Assembly: GCA_034440575.1 (NCBI GenBank)
Contig: JAOTOL010001246.1
Location: 356,001-420,000 of the forward strand
Direction: 5' to 3'
Length of the DNA stretch: 64,000 bases
Source: Imbricaverruca yamaguchii
Taxonomy: Eukaryota; Arthropoda; Thecostraca; Neoverrucidae
Shown: positions 50,368 to 61,125 of the stretch, one piece after another
Numbering within the stretch: the stretch's first letter is position 1
Layout: the number at the start of each line of letters is the position of its first letter
Made by a program: the position numbers and the translations under genes
The notes under the pieces: model-generated
What the model was told of the DNA's origin: nothing
Database searches by the model: none
The model's input: only the letters and a program-made list of their open reading frames with translations

Positions 50368-50777
50368 TGATGAAGCTCCTTAATAAAACTCAATTAAAGT
50401 GTTTAGTGGGGTAAAAGGCTTTCGATAAGCACCAGTCGCTTAATAAGTTGCCTGGATATCTGACGCATGAAAGAAAGGTTCACTTTACGTCGCTTGTTCG
50501 TTCCGTTTTCAATCAGTAGATCTATCGGCGTATAATGCTAATATTTTCACTTTTGAAAGCTTGAACATCTTCAAAATTCCTCGTCTGTTTACATCGAAGA
50601 CCAATTAAATCATTCTGAGACACTTGATATCTTATTGTTATGACAAATAGACCAGGCGAAATCGGCATCATGCTCCGTTCCACTACAACCGAAGGAGACG
50701 GGCATACAGCGACGTCACCTTGTACGAGCGGCCACATTTTTTTGTACGAACTATCATTTTATAACTGTACTACTTGT

Positions 50778-52550
50778 CTACATGCTCGACAGAAAACCCG
50801 AAATGAAATCCTTTTTGCTCCTGAGCACTGGCATTGCTGACCTGTGTTTCAACTTCGCCACAATGTAACCGTGGCGGGCCTCTTCACCAATTACCTTCAA
50901 AGACGCCTCGGTCACCACTTTCACCATCCGTTCCACCGACTGACTGTGCACGGGGTATGGCGGTACTTCGAGAGGACTCGCGATGATGTCTAGTAAGTCA
51001 TCATCGGACAGTTGTTGCGTCAAGGGCGGCTCGGTTATCGCCTCATTACACCAATCAATCAGCTCCATGATGCTGTTTGCCCCCATATTCACTTTTGGAA
51101 GCTTGAACTTCCGCACTTCGTCAGTATCACTATCGACTTGAGTTCTGCGACACTGCTGGATTTGAGTGACCGTCCTTTCCCGTGTGGCTTGATCTTGGCC
51201 CGCTGCCATTGCTAGCAGTACTGCCTCAGGGTGACACCAGTAGCTGTTGCGCTGTATTACCGGCTGCGCCATGGCCGCTATCTCAGGTCGCAAACTTTTG
51301 AGAAGTTGCACGCTGTGCAGCGCATTGCCAGGACCGTCAGAACATTTCCAGTTCTTCTTGATGCAGAACCACATGGGAGTATAGTGGCACACGATAAACT
51401 CCGCTAGCATTCTCAGACTGTCTGATGGCTGTTCGGTTGATATGTAGAGCCGGAGAATTCGCGCCGCCAGAGTCAGCCACCTGGAGTGGTTTAGTGGACC
51501 GATCATCATTTTCGCAGTTCTATCTGAGATACTACGCGCCAGACTGTACAGAATAGCCTGATCTGAACTTAGGTCACTGAGAATCTCCTGCGTCATTTCT
51601 GAAACATTTCCGCCATCAATTGGCTCAAAATCGACCACTGGCAAGGTTTCTACTGCGCCTGCAGCAGCCCGGCCAATCAGCCCACTAAACGACTTAGGTC
51701 CTGTTGTGACTCCATCTAACTGGCTAAATACTGCACGAAGATTAAGCTCATTTGCATGAAGTTGGCACACAAACCAGTGGACGGGGTGTTTTTGTCCGAG
51801 CTCAAACAAACGGATAACATCACCTGTTTGGCCAGTATTAACTCTCGTGCGGTCACAGCCAAGCACAGAAACATCCGCACCAAACTCATATGCCACGGCG
51901 TTCAGGTCCTGAAAAATGTCCTCCGCTTTCCCAGTCTGTTGGGTAAAATGTCCTAAATATGCACTGTCCGGCTCGGATACAACCACAATGTGCTCTTCCG
52001 TCTTCTTTGAACTGGCTGTCATAAGCGTGTCGTCTTTTCTACCGTCGAAGTAGAGACCAGATACACGACCTGCATGATCCTCATGGCTCTGGGCTGCTAC
52101 CTCTCTTCTAATCCGATCCCTTGCTCGCCATACTTTTTTGCTATCCACTATGCAGTCCATATCGTCAGAAGTGATCCGACCAATGTCCACTTGGAAACCG
52201 TTTATGATCGCAGCACGCGCACGATTAGACACTCCGTACCGATCTGCTGCTAGAGCCCTATTTAGCAGTTCGTCTGTGTTACTGTTCACCATATCCTCTG
52301 ACTCATTGACTACAGATGTGAGCGATGCTGAATCTGTGGCGGAATCTTGGTCTGAATTAGAATCTAGCTGGGCCATTCCAGAAGGTCCCGGTTGTGGTGA
52401 TGTGACTCTCTCGGCGGTCAGACGCCTCCTTTCGTCCATGGCGCGTCGACGAGTGGTTTCACGGATATCTGCGGTGCCGATTTGCATTTGGCGAGGTCCC
52501 CTCTGGTCTTGGACAAAGGGAAACTCCATTCGTGGCATTTTGTCGGCCAT
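50778..52550 (-). CDS. hAT-like transposase, main part (590 codons, open)
   Basis: Cut-and-paste transposase. After a charged, Ser-rich N-terminal stretch (1-95), the catalytic region shows Asp169 in GLYFDGRKD and Asp233 in VLGCDRTRVNTG as the likely first two acidic residues (spacing 64, close to other hAT enzymes). The hAT C-x2-H motif VCQLH is at 262-265 and RW at 357-358 (NHSRWLT). The C-terminus VHSQSVERMVKVVTEAS (534-550) is the counterpart of the hAT dimerisation segment (S-x-x-ER-x-F type). The third acidic residue is not assigned. The frame begins at an internal ATG, but reading on upstream from it continues in frame into a Cys-rich motif CKCGDIDSCKC and LFDIAR (52619-52551), so the true start is further upstream in the part at 52592-52963. 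I recall similar proteins from arthropod genomes, named only as uncharacterised. Confidence 0.85.
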   Translation of the reverse strand: MADKMPRMEFPFVQDQRGPRQMQIGTADIRETTRRRAMDERRRLTAERVTSPQPGPSGMAQLDSNSDQDSATDSASLTSVVNESEDMVNSNTDELLNRALAADRYGVSNRARAAIINGFQVDIGRITSDDMDCIVDSKKVWRARDRIRREVAAQSHEDHAGRVSGLYFDGRKDDTLMTASSKKTEEHIVVVSEPDSAYLGHFTQQTGKAEDIFQDLNAVAYEFGADVSVLGCDRTRVNTGQTGDVIRLFELGQKHPVHWFVCQLHANELNLRAVFSQLDGVTTGPKSFSGLIGRAAAGAVETLPVVDFEPIDGGNVSEMTQEILSDLSSDQAILYSLARSISDRTAKMMIGPLNHSRWLTLAARILRLYISTEQPSDSLRMLAEFIVCHYTPMWFCIKKNWKCSDGPGNALHSVQLLKSLRPEIAAMAQPVIQRNSYWCHPEAVLLAMAAGQDQATRERTVTQIQQCRRTQVDSDTDEVRKFKLPKVNMGANSIMELIDWCNEAITEPPLTQQLSDDDLLDIIASPLEVPPYPVHSQSVERMVKVVTEASLKVIGEEARHGYIVAKLKHRSAMPVLRSKKDFISGFLSSM

Positions 52551-52591
52551 CGCACATTTGCAGCTATCGATATCACCACATTTGCAGCGGG

Positions 52592-52963
52592 CTATATCAA
52601 AACAATTTTAAAAACAAACAATTTTCCAAACCACTCATCACCGGACGGACGTACACCTGGTGATGCCGACTTCTTTCCAGCAGTTTTCATGTATCGCAAG
52701 TAGCGATCGCGGCATTCTCGAACCATATGTTCGACTCGGGCCCTCCCAACAATTGGTATTCCTTCGCAGCACCACATTTTCATCACACCTTCCGCGAAAA
52801 ACTTTATATGGGGTGCTAGCCTCTCTTTCAACCTTTTGTTCGCAACGCATGAGTCTCTATTCACTTTACTCAAGTAATTCAGAACGTCAATTATCGTGGG
52901 CAGTCGGTTTGTTTTTAGTTCAGAAGGAACCAAAAGCCCTTTGGTGGAAGCGCGGGTCTTCAT
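52592..52963 (-). CDS. hAT-like transposase, N-terminal part (out of frame with main part)
   Basis: The ATG at 52963 opens a 123-codon frame with LPTIIDVLNYLSKVNRD, a helix-rich segment, and GIPIVGRARVEHMVRECRDRYLRYMKT, which looks like a small DNA-binding or structural helix bundle, ending DEWFGKLF. Immediately after KLF the sequence GTTTTTAAAATTGTTTT (17 bp) is an imperfect tandem repeat of AAAATTGTTT; without it the frame would read on as LFDIARCKC into the main transposase part. Seventeen bases shift the frame and are too short for an intron, so this copy is probably disabled by a small duplication. Internal initiation at 52550 could still give a protein without this domain. Confidence 0.72.
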   Translation of the reverse strand: MKTRASTKGLLVPSELKTNRLPTIIDVLNYLSKVNRDSCVANKRLKERLAPHIKFFAEGVMKMWCCEGIPIVGRARVEHMVRECRDRYLRYMKTAGKKSASPGVRPSGDEWFGKLFVFKIVLI

Positions 52964-53013
52964 GTTCGAACTCTTACCCCGATCACACCGACGCAGGTAA
53001 TATCACACTTCAC

Positions 53014-53330
53014 AGGCAGTGAGCACAACTTGCAGACACCAAACCACTCTTTTTCGGGCCGTCCCGCCGGGTCTCCGCCGCCGACTGCCTTGTCTCGGCG
53101 GCCCTCCCCTCCCCTGTCTCCCGCTCCCCTCCCCTGCCCTGTCTCGCTCTTTGTGTTCTCTACCCTCACCGTGCGCCGGCCGTCTCCCGCCCCATCCCAG
53201 TCCCTCCCCCGCGCCATGCGACGATCGCCGCCGGCTCGTGTCGCCCTCGTTAATAAGTTGTCCCTACTGCTGATAATCCCAGTTTCCCTTGAAACTTGAG
53301 TAACGAAAAGGAACAGGAGACATGGATTGA
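53014..53330 (-). promoter_or_regulatory. Pyrimidine-rich GC stretch upstream of the transposase, possible promoter
   Basis: A CCCTCCCC-rich (plus strand) segment of about 250 bp lies between the right TIR and the first transposase ATG. G-rich sense-strand sequence upstream of the gene could act as a TATA-less promoter. No specific element was recognised. Open frames in it on either strand are compositional. Confidence 0.3.
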
Positions 53331-53523
53331 CTAATAAAACAGGGATGCATGGCATGCGAAGCTATTTTGTGTCGTTAGTGCGTCCGCAATTTATTCGAAT
53401 GATGATTCATAGCACTGTGAAAGGTGGAGCAAAGACAAAGGTAAGTGGAGCGATCAGTCCTTCAGCGAAGTTTAATCTTTACAATCAGATATATCCCGGC
53501 TCCCCTGATCTGTTTTTGAATTA

Positions 53524-53813
53524 CCAGAATCCATTCATAAGTCATCCACAGCACCGACTGCCGCCTTTTTCGTCACAGCGCCGCGGCGGCGCTCCGACGG
53601 CGGCCGACGCGTGGTGTTAGAGGCCAATCGCAACGGAGCGCCATCACTGGAGACTTCAACGCCGGGCGCCCGGCAAATTTGTTTCTTTATCGGCCTGTCG
53701 CATATTTTGTTTATTGTTTGATTTCGATTTGGTTTCGACCACAGGGTTTTTTTAGGTCATCTGCACAATAATTTCACTATGCATAAGAAAACCCGTTCAG
53801 GCGACACACCCTA
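53524..53813 (-). repeat. Right terminal inverted repeat (~290 bp)
   Basis: Begins CCAGAATCCATTCAT and ends GACACACCCTA. It mirrors the left arm block by block. The tips (last ~60 bp) are less similar than the inner part, which is opposite to what transposase selection on tips would predict. Confidence 0.92.
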
Positions 53814-53830
53814 ATGCACACACTTTGACG

Positions 53831-54014
53831 GTGGACTATACGGAAACAAGCCGTTCTGTCCCATTCCACAAATGGACCTATTGTTCAAATGGTGTATTAT
53901 GTCCTGCAGGCATAGTCCATCGTGGACTTATGTCAGCCGCAGAGCTCTGAGTCTGCGGCAGTATTTCACCAGCCACTGCTTCCCATCCGCGCTCTGTGTT
54001 CAGCCGTGCAGCCC
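53831..54014. other. Unassigned sequence between transposon and minisatellite cluster
   Basis: Nothing recognised. Confidence 0.3.
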
Positions 54015-54074
54015 GTGGTCAGCAGTCAGCCGCACGTGGAGGCCGTGGTCAGCAGTCAGCCGCACGTGCCGTAG
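54015..54074. repeat. 30-bp tandem duplication
   Basis: GTGGTCAGCAGTCAGCCGCACG plus TGGAGGCC occurs at 54015-54044 and again from 54045. Confidence 0.88.
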
Positions 54075-54129
54075 CGCACAATCACCGTTCCGCTGCACTC
54101 TGTCGGCCATCATCACGCCGGGTCGGTGG

Positions 54130-54255
54130 ACACTTTCGGTTTCTGACGGCCACGCTGAGCGCCTGTGGTGCCGTCAGTTTCTCACGGGTACGCGGAGCGC
54201 CTGTGGTTACCATCGGTTTCTCATAGGCACGTAAGGGAACGCCTGTGGTGCTACC
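54130..54255. repeat. ~40-bp degenerate tandem repeat, three units
   Basis: GCGCCTGTGG (54159), GCGCCTGTGG (54197) and ACGCCTGTGG (54239) start units that each contain a TTTCTCA(C/T)(G/A)GG-like block; spacing 38 and 42. Confidence 0.7.
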
Positions 54256-54348
54256 GCAGATGTGTTGCTTCCTACGAGCGACACAGCTGACGGAGAAGTC
54301 TCCCCGAAACAGCACCTGAAGGTAGTTCGCTGGTGAAGGTACCGCCAC

Positions 54349-55240
54349 ACCGCCCACCGAGTAACAGCTATCTGCACCGCCGCGACACCCACCGAGTAAC
54401 AGCTATCTGCACCGCGTCGTCCACCGAGTGAAAGCTATTTGCACCGCCGCGCCGTCCACCGAGTAACAGCTATCTGCACCGCCGCGCCGTCCACCGAGTA
54501 ACAGCTATCTGCACCGCCGCGCCGTCCACCGAGTAACAGCTATCTACACCGCCACGCCGTCCACCGAATAACCTCTATCTGCACCGCCGCGTCGTCCACC
54601 GAATAACAGCTATCTGCACCGCCACGCCGTCCACCGAATAACAGCTATCTGCACCGCCACGCCGTCCACCGAATAACATCTATCTGCACCGCCACGCCGT
54701 CCACCGAGTAACAGACCTGCACCGCCGCGCCGTCCACCGAGTAACAGCTATCTGCACCGCCACGCCGTCCACCGAGTAACAGCTATCTGCACCGCCGCGC
54801 CGTCCACCGAGTAGCAGCTACCTACACCGCCACGCCGTCCACCGAATAACCTCTATCTGCACCGCCGCGTCGTCCACCGAATAACAGCTATCTGCACCGC
54901 CACGCCGTCCACCGAATAACAGCTATCTGCACCGCCACGTCGTCCACCGAATAACATCTATCTGCACCGCCACGCCGTCCACCGAGTAACAGACCTGCAC
55001 CGCCGCGCCGTCCACCGAGTAACAGCTATCTGCACCGCCGCGCCGTCCACCGAGTAACATCTATCTGCACCGCCACGCCGTCCACCGAGTAACAGACCTG
55101 CACCGCCGCGCCGTCCACCGAGTAACAGCTATCTGCACCGCCACGCCGTCCACCGAGTAACAGCTATCTGCACCGCCGCGCCGTCCACCGAGTAGCAGCT
55201 ATCTGCACCGCCGCGCCGTCCACCGAGTAACAGCTACCTA
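54349..55240. repeat. 35-bp minisatellite, ~25 units, with 278-bp higher-order repeat
   Basis: The unit is CACCGAGTAACAGCTATCTG plus CACCGCCGCGCCGTC. Variants include GAATAAC, CCTCTATCTG, CATCTATCTG and a short CAGACCTG form. The ordered variant block starting TACACCGCCACG at about 54544 recurs at about 54822, giving a higher-order period of about 278 bp (eight units with one short). As 35 is not a multiple of three, no long frame results. Confidence 0.95.
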
Positions 55241-55483
55241 CATGAAGGCATGAGTTCGGTGCGTTTTATCTGCCGCCACTTTTTGACACATTCAGCTCAG
55301 TCCTGCTCATGGCCAATCGGAATATGATTGCGTTTTGGGTAAATGGAATCGGTGTCGTGGGAGACGGAAAAGATAGGCAGAAGGAGGTTGGGGATACAAG
55401 GAGAGTAAAGGGAAAATGGTGAGGAAAGTGGCGAGTGCAAACGTATTTAACAACTGTGCCAGATAAAATAGGAATCAAGACGG

Positions 55484-55692
<209 letters not shown>

Positions 55693-55849
55693 CTGCAAGC
55701 GATTGGGAATTGGTATGAAGATGGCATCTGAAGACAGATTACTGGGAGCTACCCATCAGTATGCAGTCGCTGTCTCCTGTCACGTGACACAGTGTGGTTG
55801 GTGACAGACGAGCCGTGAAGGTGGTCAGCCCTGCAGACAGTCGCGTCCA

Positions 55850-56140
55850 GGGGTCATCGGTGCCCTCCCACCCCAGCATTCGTGTAGCAGTTGTGCACCT
55901 ACCACCACGTCATTCGTGTAGCAGTTGTGTCCCTCCCACTCCACCCCGTCATTCGTGTAGCAGTTGTGCCCTTCCCGCCCCGCCATCCGTGGATCAGTGG
56001 TGCTCTTCCCATTTAGTCATCCAGGGACAAGTCGCGCACTACCCATCCCATCATTCGGGCATCAGTGGTGCCTTTCTCATCCGTCATTTGAAGATTGGTG
56101 CTGTTCTATCCAGCTTGCCATCTGAAAATTGGTGACGCCC
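55850..56140. repeat. ~40-bp degenerate minisatellite, about seven units
   Basis: Units of the form CATTCGTGTAGCAGTTGTGCCC plus TCCCACCCCGT follow each other, decaying to the right into CATCCGTGGATCAGTGGTGC, CATTCGGGCATCAGTGGTGC and CATTTGAAGATTGGTGCTG forms. The decay is one-directional. Confidence 0.82.
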
Positions 56141-56556
56141 CAGACTTTCAACAGGGGGCAAAACAGCATGATTGTTTTGGGATCCATTCCTTTTGCGCAA
56201 CGCCATTAGCGCAGCGTTGAGCTTCACGTTGTCTGAGGGACACGTCATCCCCTCTCCTTGGTGCTGCTCACAGGCGACGTCCTAATGAACACTTCCACAA
56301 CTACGTCAGGTATGGTTGGTGGCAGCCGCTGACCAAGTCATCCCAGAAATGGTGGCCCTTCCGATCCGATCCGGGTCCTAGTGATCCGAGAAACTCCGGC
56401 CACTGCCAGCGCCAGAAACTCCGGTCACCAATCAGCCTGAGACGGTGCCTAATCCTGCTCTCCCTGTGGTGAGACGACCAGAGGCGGCCGCTGGAGAAAG
56501 CTCTCAGCTTCGCCATCGTTACTGCAGTATGCAACTGCTGGGTGGGGACGGCGCCC

Positions 56557-57260
56557 GGTCATGGCTAGTGAGGTATCACCACCGGTCATGGTTCGTGAGG
56601 TATCACCACCGGTCATGGCTCGTAAGGTATCACCACCGGTCATGGTTCGTGAAGTATCGCCACCGGTCATGGCTCGTGAGGCATCACCACCGGCCATGGC
56701 TCGTAAGGTATCACCACCGGTCATGGTTCGTAAGGTATCACCACCGCCCACCGGTCATGGCTCGTGAGGTATCACCACCGGTCATGGCTCGTAAGGTATC
56801 ACCACCGGTCACGGCTCGTGAGATATCACCACCGGTCATGGCTCGCGTGGCATCACCACCGGTTATGGCTCGTGAGGTATCACCACCGGTCATGGCTCGT
56901 AAGGTATCACCACCGGTCATGGCTCGTAAGGTATCACCACCGGTCATGGCTTGTGAGGTATCACCACCGGTCATGGCTCGTGAGGCATCACCACCTGTCA
57001 TGGTTCGTGAGGTATCACCACCGGTCATGGCTCGTAAGGTATCACCACCGGTCATGGCTCGTGAGGCATCACCACCGGTCATGGCTCGTAAGGTATCATC
57101 ACCGGTCATGGCTCGTAAGGTATCACCACCGCCCACCGGTCATGGCTCGTGAGGTATCACCACCGGTCATGGCTCATAAGGTATCACCACCGCCCACCGG
57201 TCATGGCTCGTGAGGTATCACCACCGGTCATGGCTCGCGTGGCATCACCACGGGTCAGTT
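56557..57260. repeat. 27-bp minisatellite, ~25 units
   Basis: The unit is CACCACCGGTCATGGCTCGT plus AAGGTAT (or GAGGTAT/GAGGCAT). A nine-base insertion (CCACCGGTC-type, giving CACCGCCCACCGG) marks three units near 56745, 57130 and 57195. Because 27 is a multiple of three, long frames exist on both strands (for example 56445-57152); these are artefacts. Degenerate units continue to about 57350. Confidence 0.95.
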
Positions 57261-57384
57261 TTATCCAGTCATTACTCGCATGGTATCACCACCAGTCGAT
57301 TTTGTCCAGTCATGTCTCGCATGGCATCATCATTGGTCAATTTTGTCAAGTCACGACTCCGTGGAACATGTGGAACGTCATCCA

Positions 57385-57803
57385 TTCACTGATTGACACA
57401 CAACCCTGGCTGACCGCAACACAAGCGGCCCATGGGCGCTAAGTGACCAAACTTGGTCGATGCGGCCAAAAACTCAAATGACAAACAAACAAACAAACAA
57501 GCGGTCCATACGGCATGTGCACCCATCCATTCACTGAAAGAGAACCCAAATGAAAACGTAGACGCGAAAATTCAACGGTGGTAACATCTCAAGAGCCATG
57601 ACCGGAGGTAGTTCACCGATCGTGATACCATGCAAGCCATGACTGGAAAAAAATTGGCAGGTAGTGATAACGTCTACGTTTTCATTCTGTTTCTCTCTCA
57701 GGAACGCACGTGCTCATGAGACTGCACTCCCGGAGGCAGGGTGCACGTTCCTCAGGACTGCTTGTGTTGCGGTCAGCTACGGGTTGTGTGTCAGTCAGTA
57801 AAT
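57385..57803. repeat. Inverted repeat (fold-back)
   Basis: TCACTGATTGACACACAACC with TGGCTGACCGCAACACAAGC (57391-57432) is the near reverse complement of GCTTGTGTTGCGGTCAGCTA with GGGTTGTGTGTCAGTCAGTAAATG (57760-57803). A second inner pair is AATGAAAACGTAGACG (about 57549) with CGTCTACGTTTTCATT (about 57669). (AAAC)n lies at 57479-57500 in the left arm. Palindromic fold-back flanking a minisatellite. Confidence 0.82.
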
Positions 57804-57809
57804 GGGTAC

Positions 57810-59300
57810 AAGTGCCGCATCAATCGTTCTTATTCCATCCGTAAATGTTAGTCTGCATCGCTTGAGTGATCACATTGTATAATCGACGGCTAATATATCA
57901 ACCATGCAGAATGTGTTTCCGGGTTGCTTCACGACTCTGTTTGGGTGTTTCTGTAGCTTTCGGATATGTTTCTGTCCACAGGACGTTCCTTTTTGTGGGA
58001 GCGGGATTGAGGATTCTTGGTAATTAAGGCATGTTTTTATTCGCAATGCGACGCTTAGTCTTTCTTTAGCTTCGCCTTGCTTTAGTCGTTCCACAGCGCT
58101 TGTTACCGATCCCTGGGCGTAGGACGTGGGGCATAAGGACCTGTCTAACACTTTTGTTAGTTAATGAAGTGGGACAGGAGGGTCTGTTCTACATTTTGGT
58201 CTGTGGTGATGGAGAGGGCACCAACTGTACCTCTTCCATTCCTCTCTAAATACAGCTCAGCTAATGGGTACACGGTGAACATTTCCCGGGCACACGCCAC
58301 CACCCCAACCCCACTCATCAACTTGAATTCGGGTTCCGTCAGATATGACCGAACCTCCCCCTGATATAGACCTGTTCTCCCCCGACCGCGACACTTCTTC
58401 AAACGTTTCTACACCCATGCATTGATGAAGAGTCCTTGTGTTTTAAACAAGATGTTAATAGTTTCAGGATGGTGCTATAAGTATCCGGACATAATGTCAT
58501 ACAACATTTCATGCTCACATATTTCCACATGCTGTGACCAACATCGGCCAGGTGTTTGATGGTCGTCACGATGGGAATCAGCATAGACATAAACTGTGTA
58601 CAACAGAACTAGTACCCGCTGCAATACAAATGCATCCACTCACGCTTGATGAAAACGTCAGTTTTTTTCAAAATGGGTTTTGGCATTATAAAAGCATTCC
58701 GAGGGTAGCTGAAGTCGATAGCTTACTTGATTTTGAGGAATAAAGCCTTTATGTTTTTGTTTTCTCGTTTACATCGAGACTTTCACTCTTTAGCTCGTTT
58801 TCAAGTTTCACCGCTGCTTCCCTATATTTATGCTGTCCGTGGTGCTCCAATTTTAGGTCCAAAATTTTACGTAGAGTAGCTAAAATCAAACACAATGCTG
58901 AGAAAGTTGTGTGAAAAGCTAAGATTCTTACACTTCCCGAAAATAAACGAATACAAGCAAAACACAGTATATTCTTCTAGCTAATGGTGTGCCTATTTCG
59001 CCTCGTTCCAATACATGTCCATTATAATTGTGCAAACATGTGGTACATGTCTTTCTTTTTCTTTTTCAGATCTCTTTCCAGTATTTGTTACCCTCAGAAT
59101 TAACACACCCGATATTCAAGTATCCGCGCGGCCATCGTCCTTATATTGAGGTTAAGGGTAAGTTCCATTTTCCGGGAAGTTATTCTAGGAAGTTTTTGAC
59201 TCTTTGTCAATTGTAAAGTATTTGCTTCCTTTGAAGTATTCAGAAAATCCAATACAGAACAACAAGCATGCGATATAATTCAGACACATACGTATGCACG
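57810..59300. other. No gene recognised; one weak exon candidate at 59070-59157
   Basis: The frames at 57870-58151 and 58157-58402 (minus) show no motif. Composition is ordinary. Confidence 0.3.
59070..59157 (+). other. Possible internal exon (88 bp), weak
   Basis: A strong acceptor (CTTTCTTTTTCTTTTTCAG) ends at 59069 and a consensus donor (AAGG/GTAAGT) follows at 59158. The frame through it is open and reads ISFQYLLPSELTHPIFKYPR and then GHRPYIEV. No neighbouring exon or family match is visible, and such acceptor-donor pairs arise by chance. Confidence 0.2.
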
Positions 59301-59307
59301 CACACAC

Positions 59308-59350
<43 letters not shown>
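59308..59350. repeat. (AT)n microsatellite
   Basis: About 20 AT units with one ATAC interruption. Confidence 0.96.
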
Positions 59351-59353
<3 letters not shown>

Positions 59354-59359
59354 GTATGT

Positions 59360-60752
59360 TCCCATGGTTACCCCGATATATTCATGAACAACAATTTTCC
59401 GTCAAAGCTTCCCAGCTTTGTGCTGGTGAAGTATATCTCTCGGATTCTACCTAGTAAGTCGCCTGAATTCCGTAGAAATGTTCGTAGAAATGAATGACAC
59501 ATTCTCATATGACAACCCCTGTTTTCCTTTTGCAACATCTCAAAGACCAGGAAGACAATAGTTATGAATGTTGTGCTTTCCGGGCATGAAGTATGCACTC
59601 TCATGTATACTTCATGTCGGCAATTTTTCTTCCGGGCTCGGGGATAAGGAGAGTGGCAGTTAGGTCATGTTTGCCGTGTCGGACCAATTTTTGTTCACTT
59701 TGAGATTTCAGAAACTTAGCATGACTGGTGCTTGGGAGATATCGAAACAGTGTCCAAGTCCACACGACCAGTGCAGCCGTCGACAGCCACAGCGGGTGCA
59801 GGGTGGCACACGCTTATATCGCCAGGTGTTAGGCGGCAACAGTATCGGAGGCTGCTTGGCGCGTTTGTAGTAATCCTAGTGCAGAAGACTTGAAAGCTTC
59901 CCCAATATTAGCCCGATTGTAGGTGAACACTGGTAACGCAATGTTCATCGTGTTTCTTCTGTCACCATTACATTTGCAGGTTCGACTTGTAAGATAAAAA
60001 TTATACTTGTTTCCATCTAAAGCATTATATTTTTACGTATGTCAAGCGTGATAATTTCCTGACAACTACTGCGTAAGACCTTATCAAATGTGTAAATAAA
60101 ACGTGAGTCTTCCATCCCGTACATTGTTTTGTAACGAAGCCGGGATTCAGTTGGAAGCTCTAGGCTTTTCGCGGCTTGTGTAATAGCTAGTGAAACCTTG
60201 GGTGCGTCGGCGATACCTTGACTCGGACGGTATTTGCTTGCATTGGCTGGACTACTGACTTTAACGAGCGAAAACAGCAACAGCGTGCCTGCGTCCGGCG
60301 GCGAGGCCGTTTCAGAATCGTTCATGTGGCTTTACGACGCACCACCTGAGGCTCTATGGCGCCGCATGCCCTTCACCCTGGCAGGAAGGGCGGAAATGGC
60401 GTGGAGTCTAGCTCCGTGCCTCTGGTTTCTCAGACCCTCCGCTTAACCATGGCCGAGCTGCCGACGCGGGGTGATACCCGGCAACTTTCCGCTCACTTGC
60501 TTGTCTGCTCTCCTGGACGGCGGGGCCGCGACTCCTGAGTGCTCGGGGCCTTCCGGCGACAGCCGTGTGATCGGCTCGTCACTGCTCAGCCAGTGAGCGT
60601 GCCAGTGGGACGTGACAATCACACGGCATGATGCAACAACCTGCTAATGGCATGCAGTCAACTCACTGCACGCACCGTGAACACGTCCAACCGGCGCCGA
60701 CCGACGTCCGAAGACTGGATCTTAACAGGGTCACGACAAATCCGAGGACAAA
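59360..60752. other. No gene recognised; GC-rich part 60280-60640
   Basis: The GC-rich segment holds a short frame with a good start context (AACCATGGCC at 60446, 29 codons) and overlapping longer frames, none with a motif. It might be the edge of a CpG-rich promoter or exon. Confidence 0.3.

Positions 60753-61125
<373 letters not shown>

Larger units (their letters stand above)
50068..53813 (-). mobile_element. hAT-like DNA transposon, near-complete autonomous copy with ~300-bp TIRs
   Basis: 3746 bp. Termini are TAGGGTTTGTC (left) and GACACACCCTA (right), with an 8-bp target duplication. Inverted repeats extend about 300 bp inwards (50068-50367 and 53524-53813) with only scattered differences near the tips and high identity inside. 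Between them, on the minus strand, is one transposase gene, with its N-terminal part at 52963-52592 and main part at 52550-50778, and a pyrimidine-rich GC stretch (53020-53270) that may hold its promoter. The 8-bp duplication, TAGGG ends, D..D, C-x2-H and RW motifs and the S-x-x-ER-like C-terminus all indicate the hAT superfamily. Very long TIRs are unusual for hAT, whose TIRs are typically short. Confidence 0.88.

Noticed and set aside
52960..53355. Arg/Gly-rich minus-strand frame upstream of the transposase
   Set aside because: It is a translation of a purine-rich low-complexity stretch and does not join the transposase frame.
50063..53818. CACTA (EnSpm) element, since the left end can be read CACTAGGG
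   Set aside because: The right end reads CATTAGGG, 3-bp duplications do not match, and the transposase motifs and 8-bp flanks fit hAT better.
56445..57213. Long plus- and minus-strand frames over the 27-bp repeat
   Set aside because: Period is a multiple of three and frames are open on both strands at once; not coding evidence.
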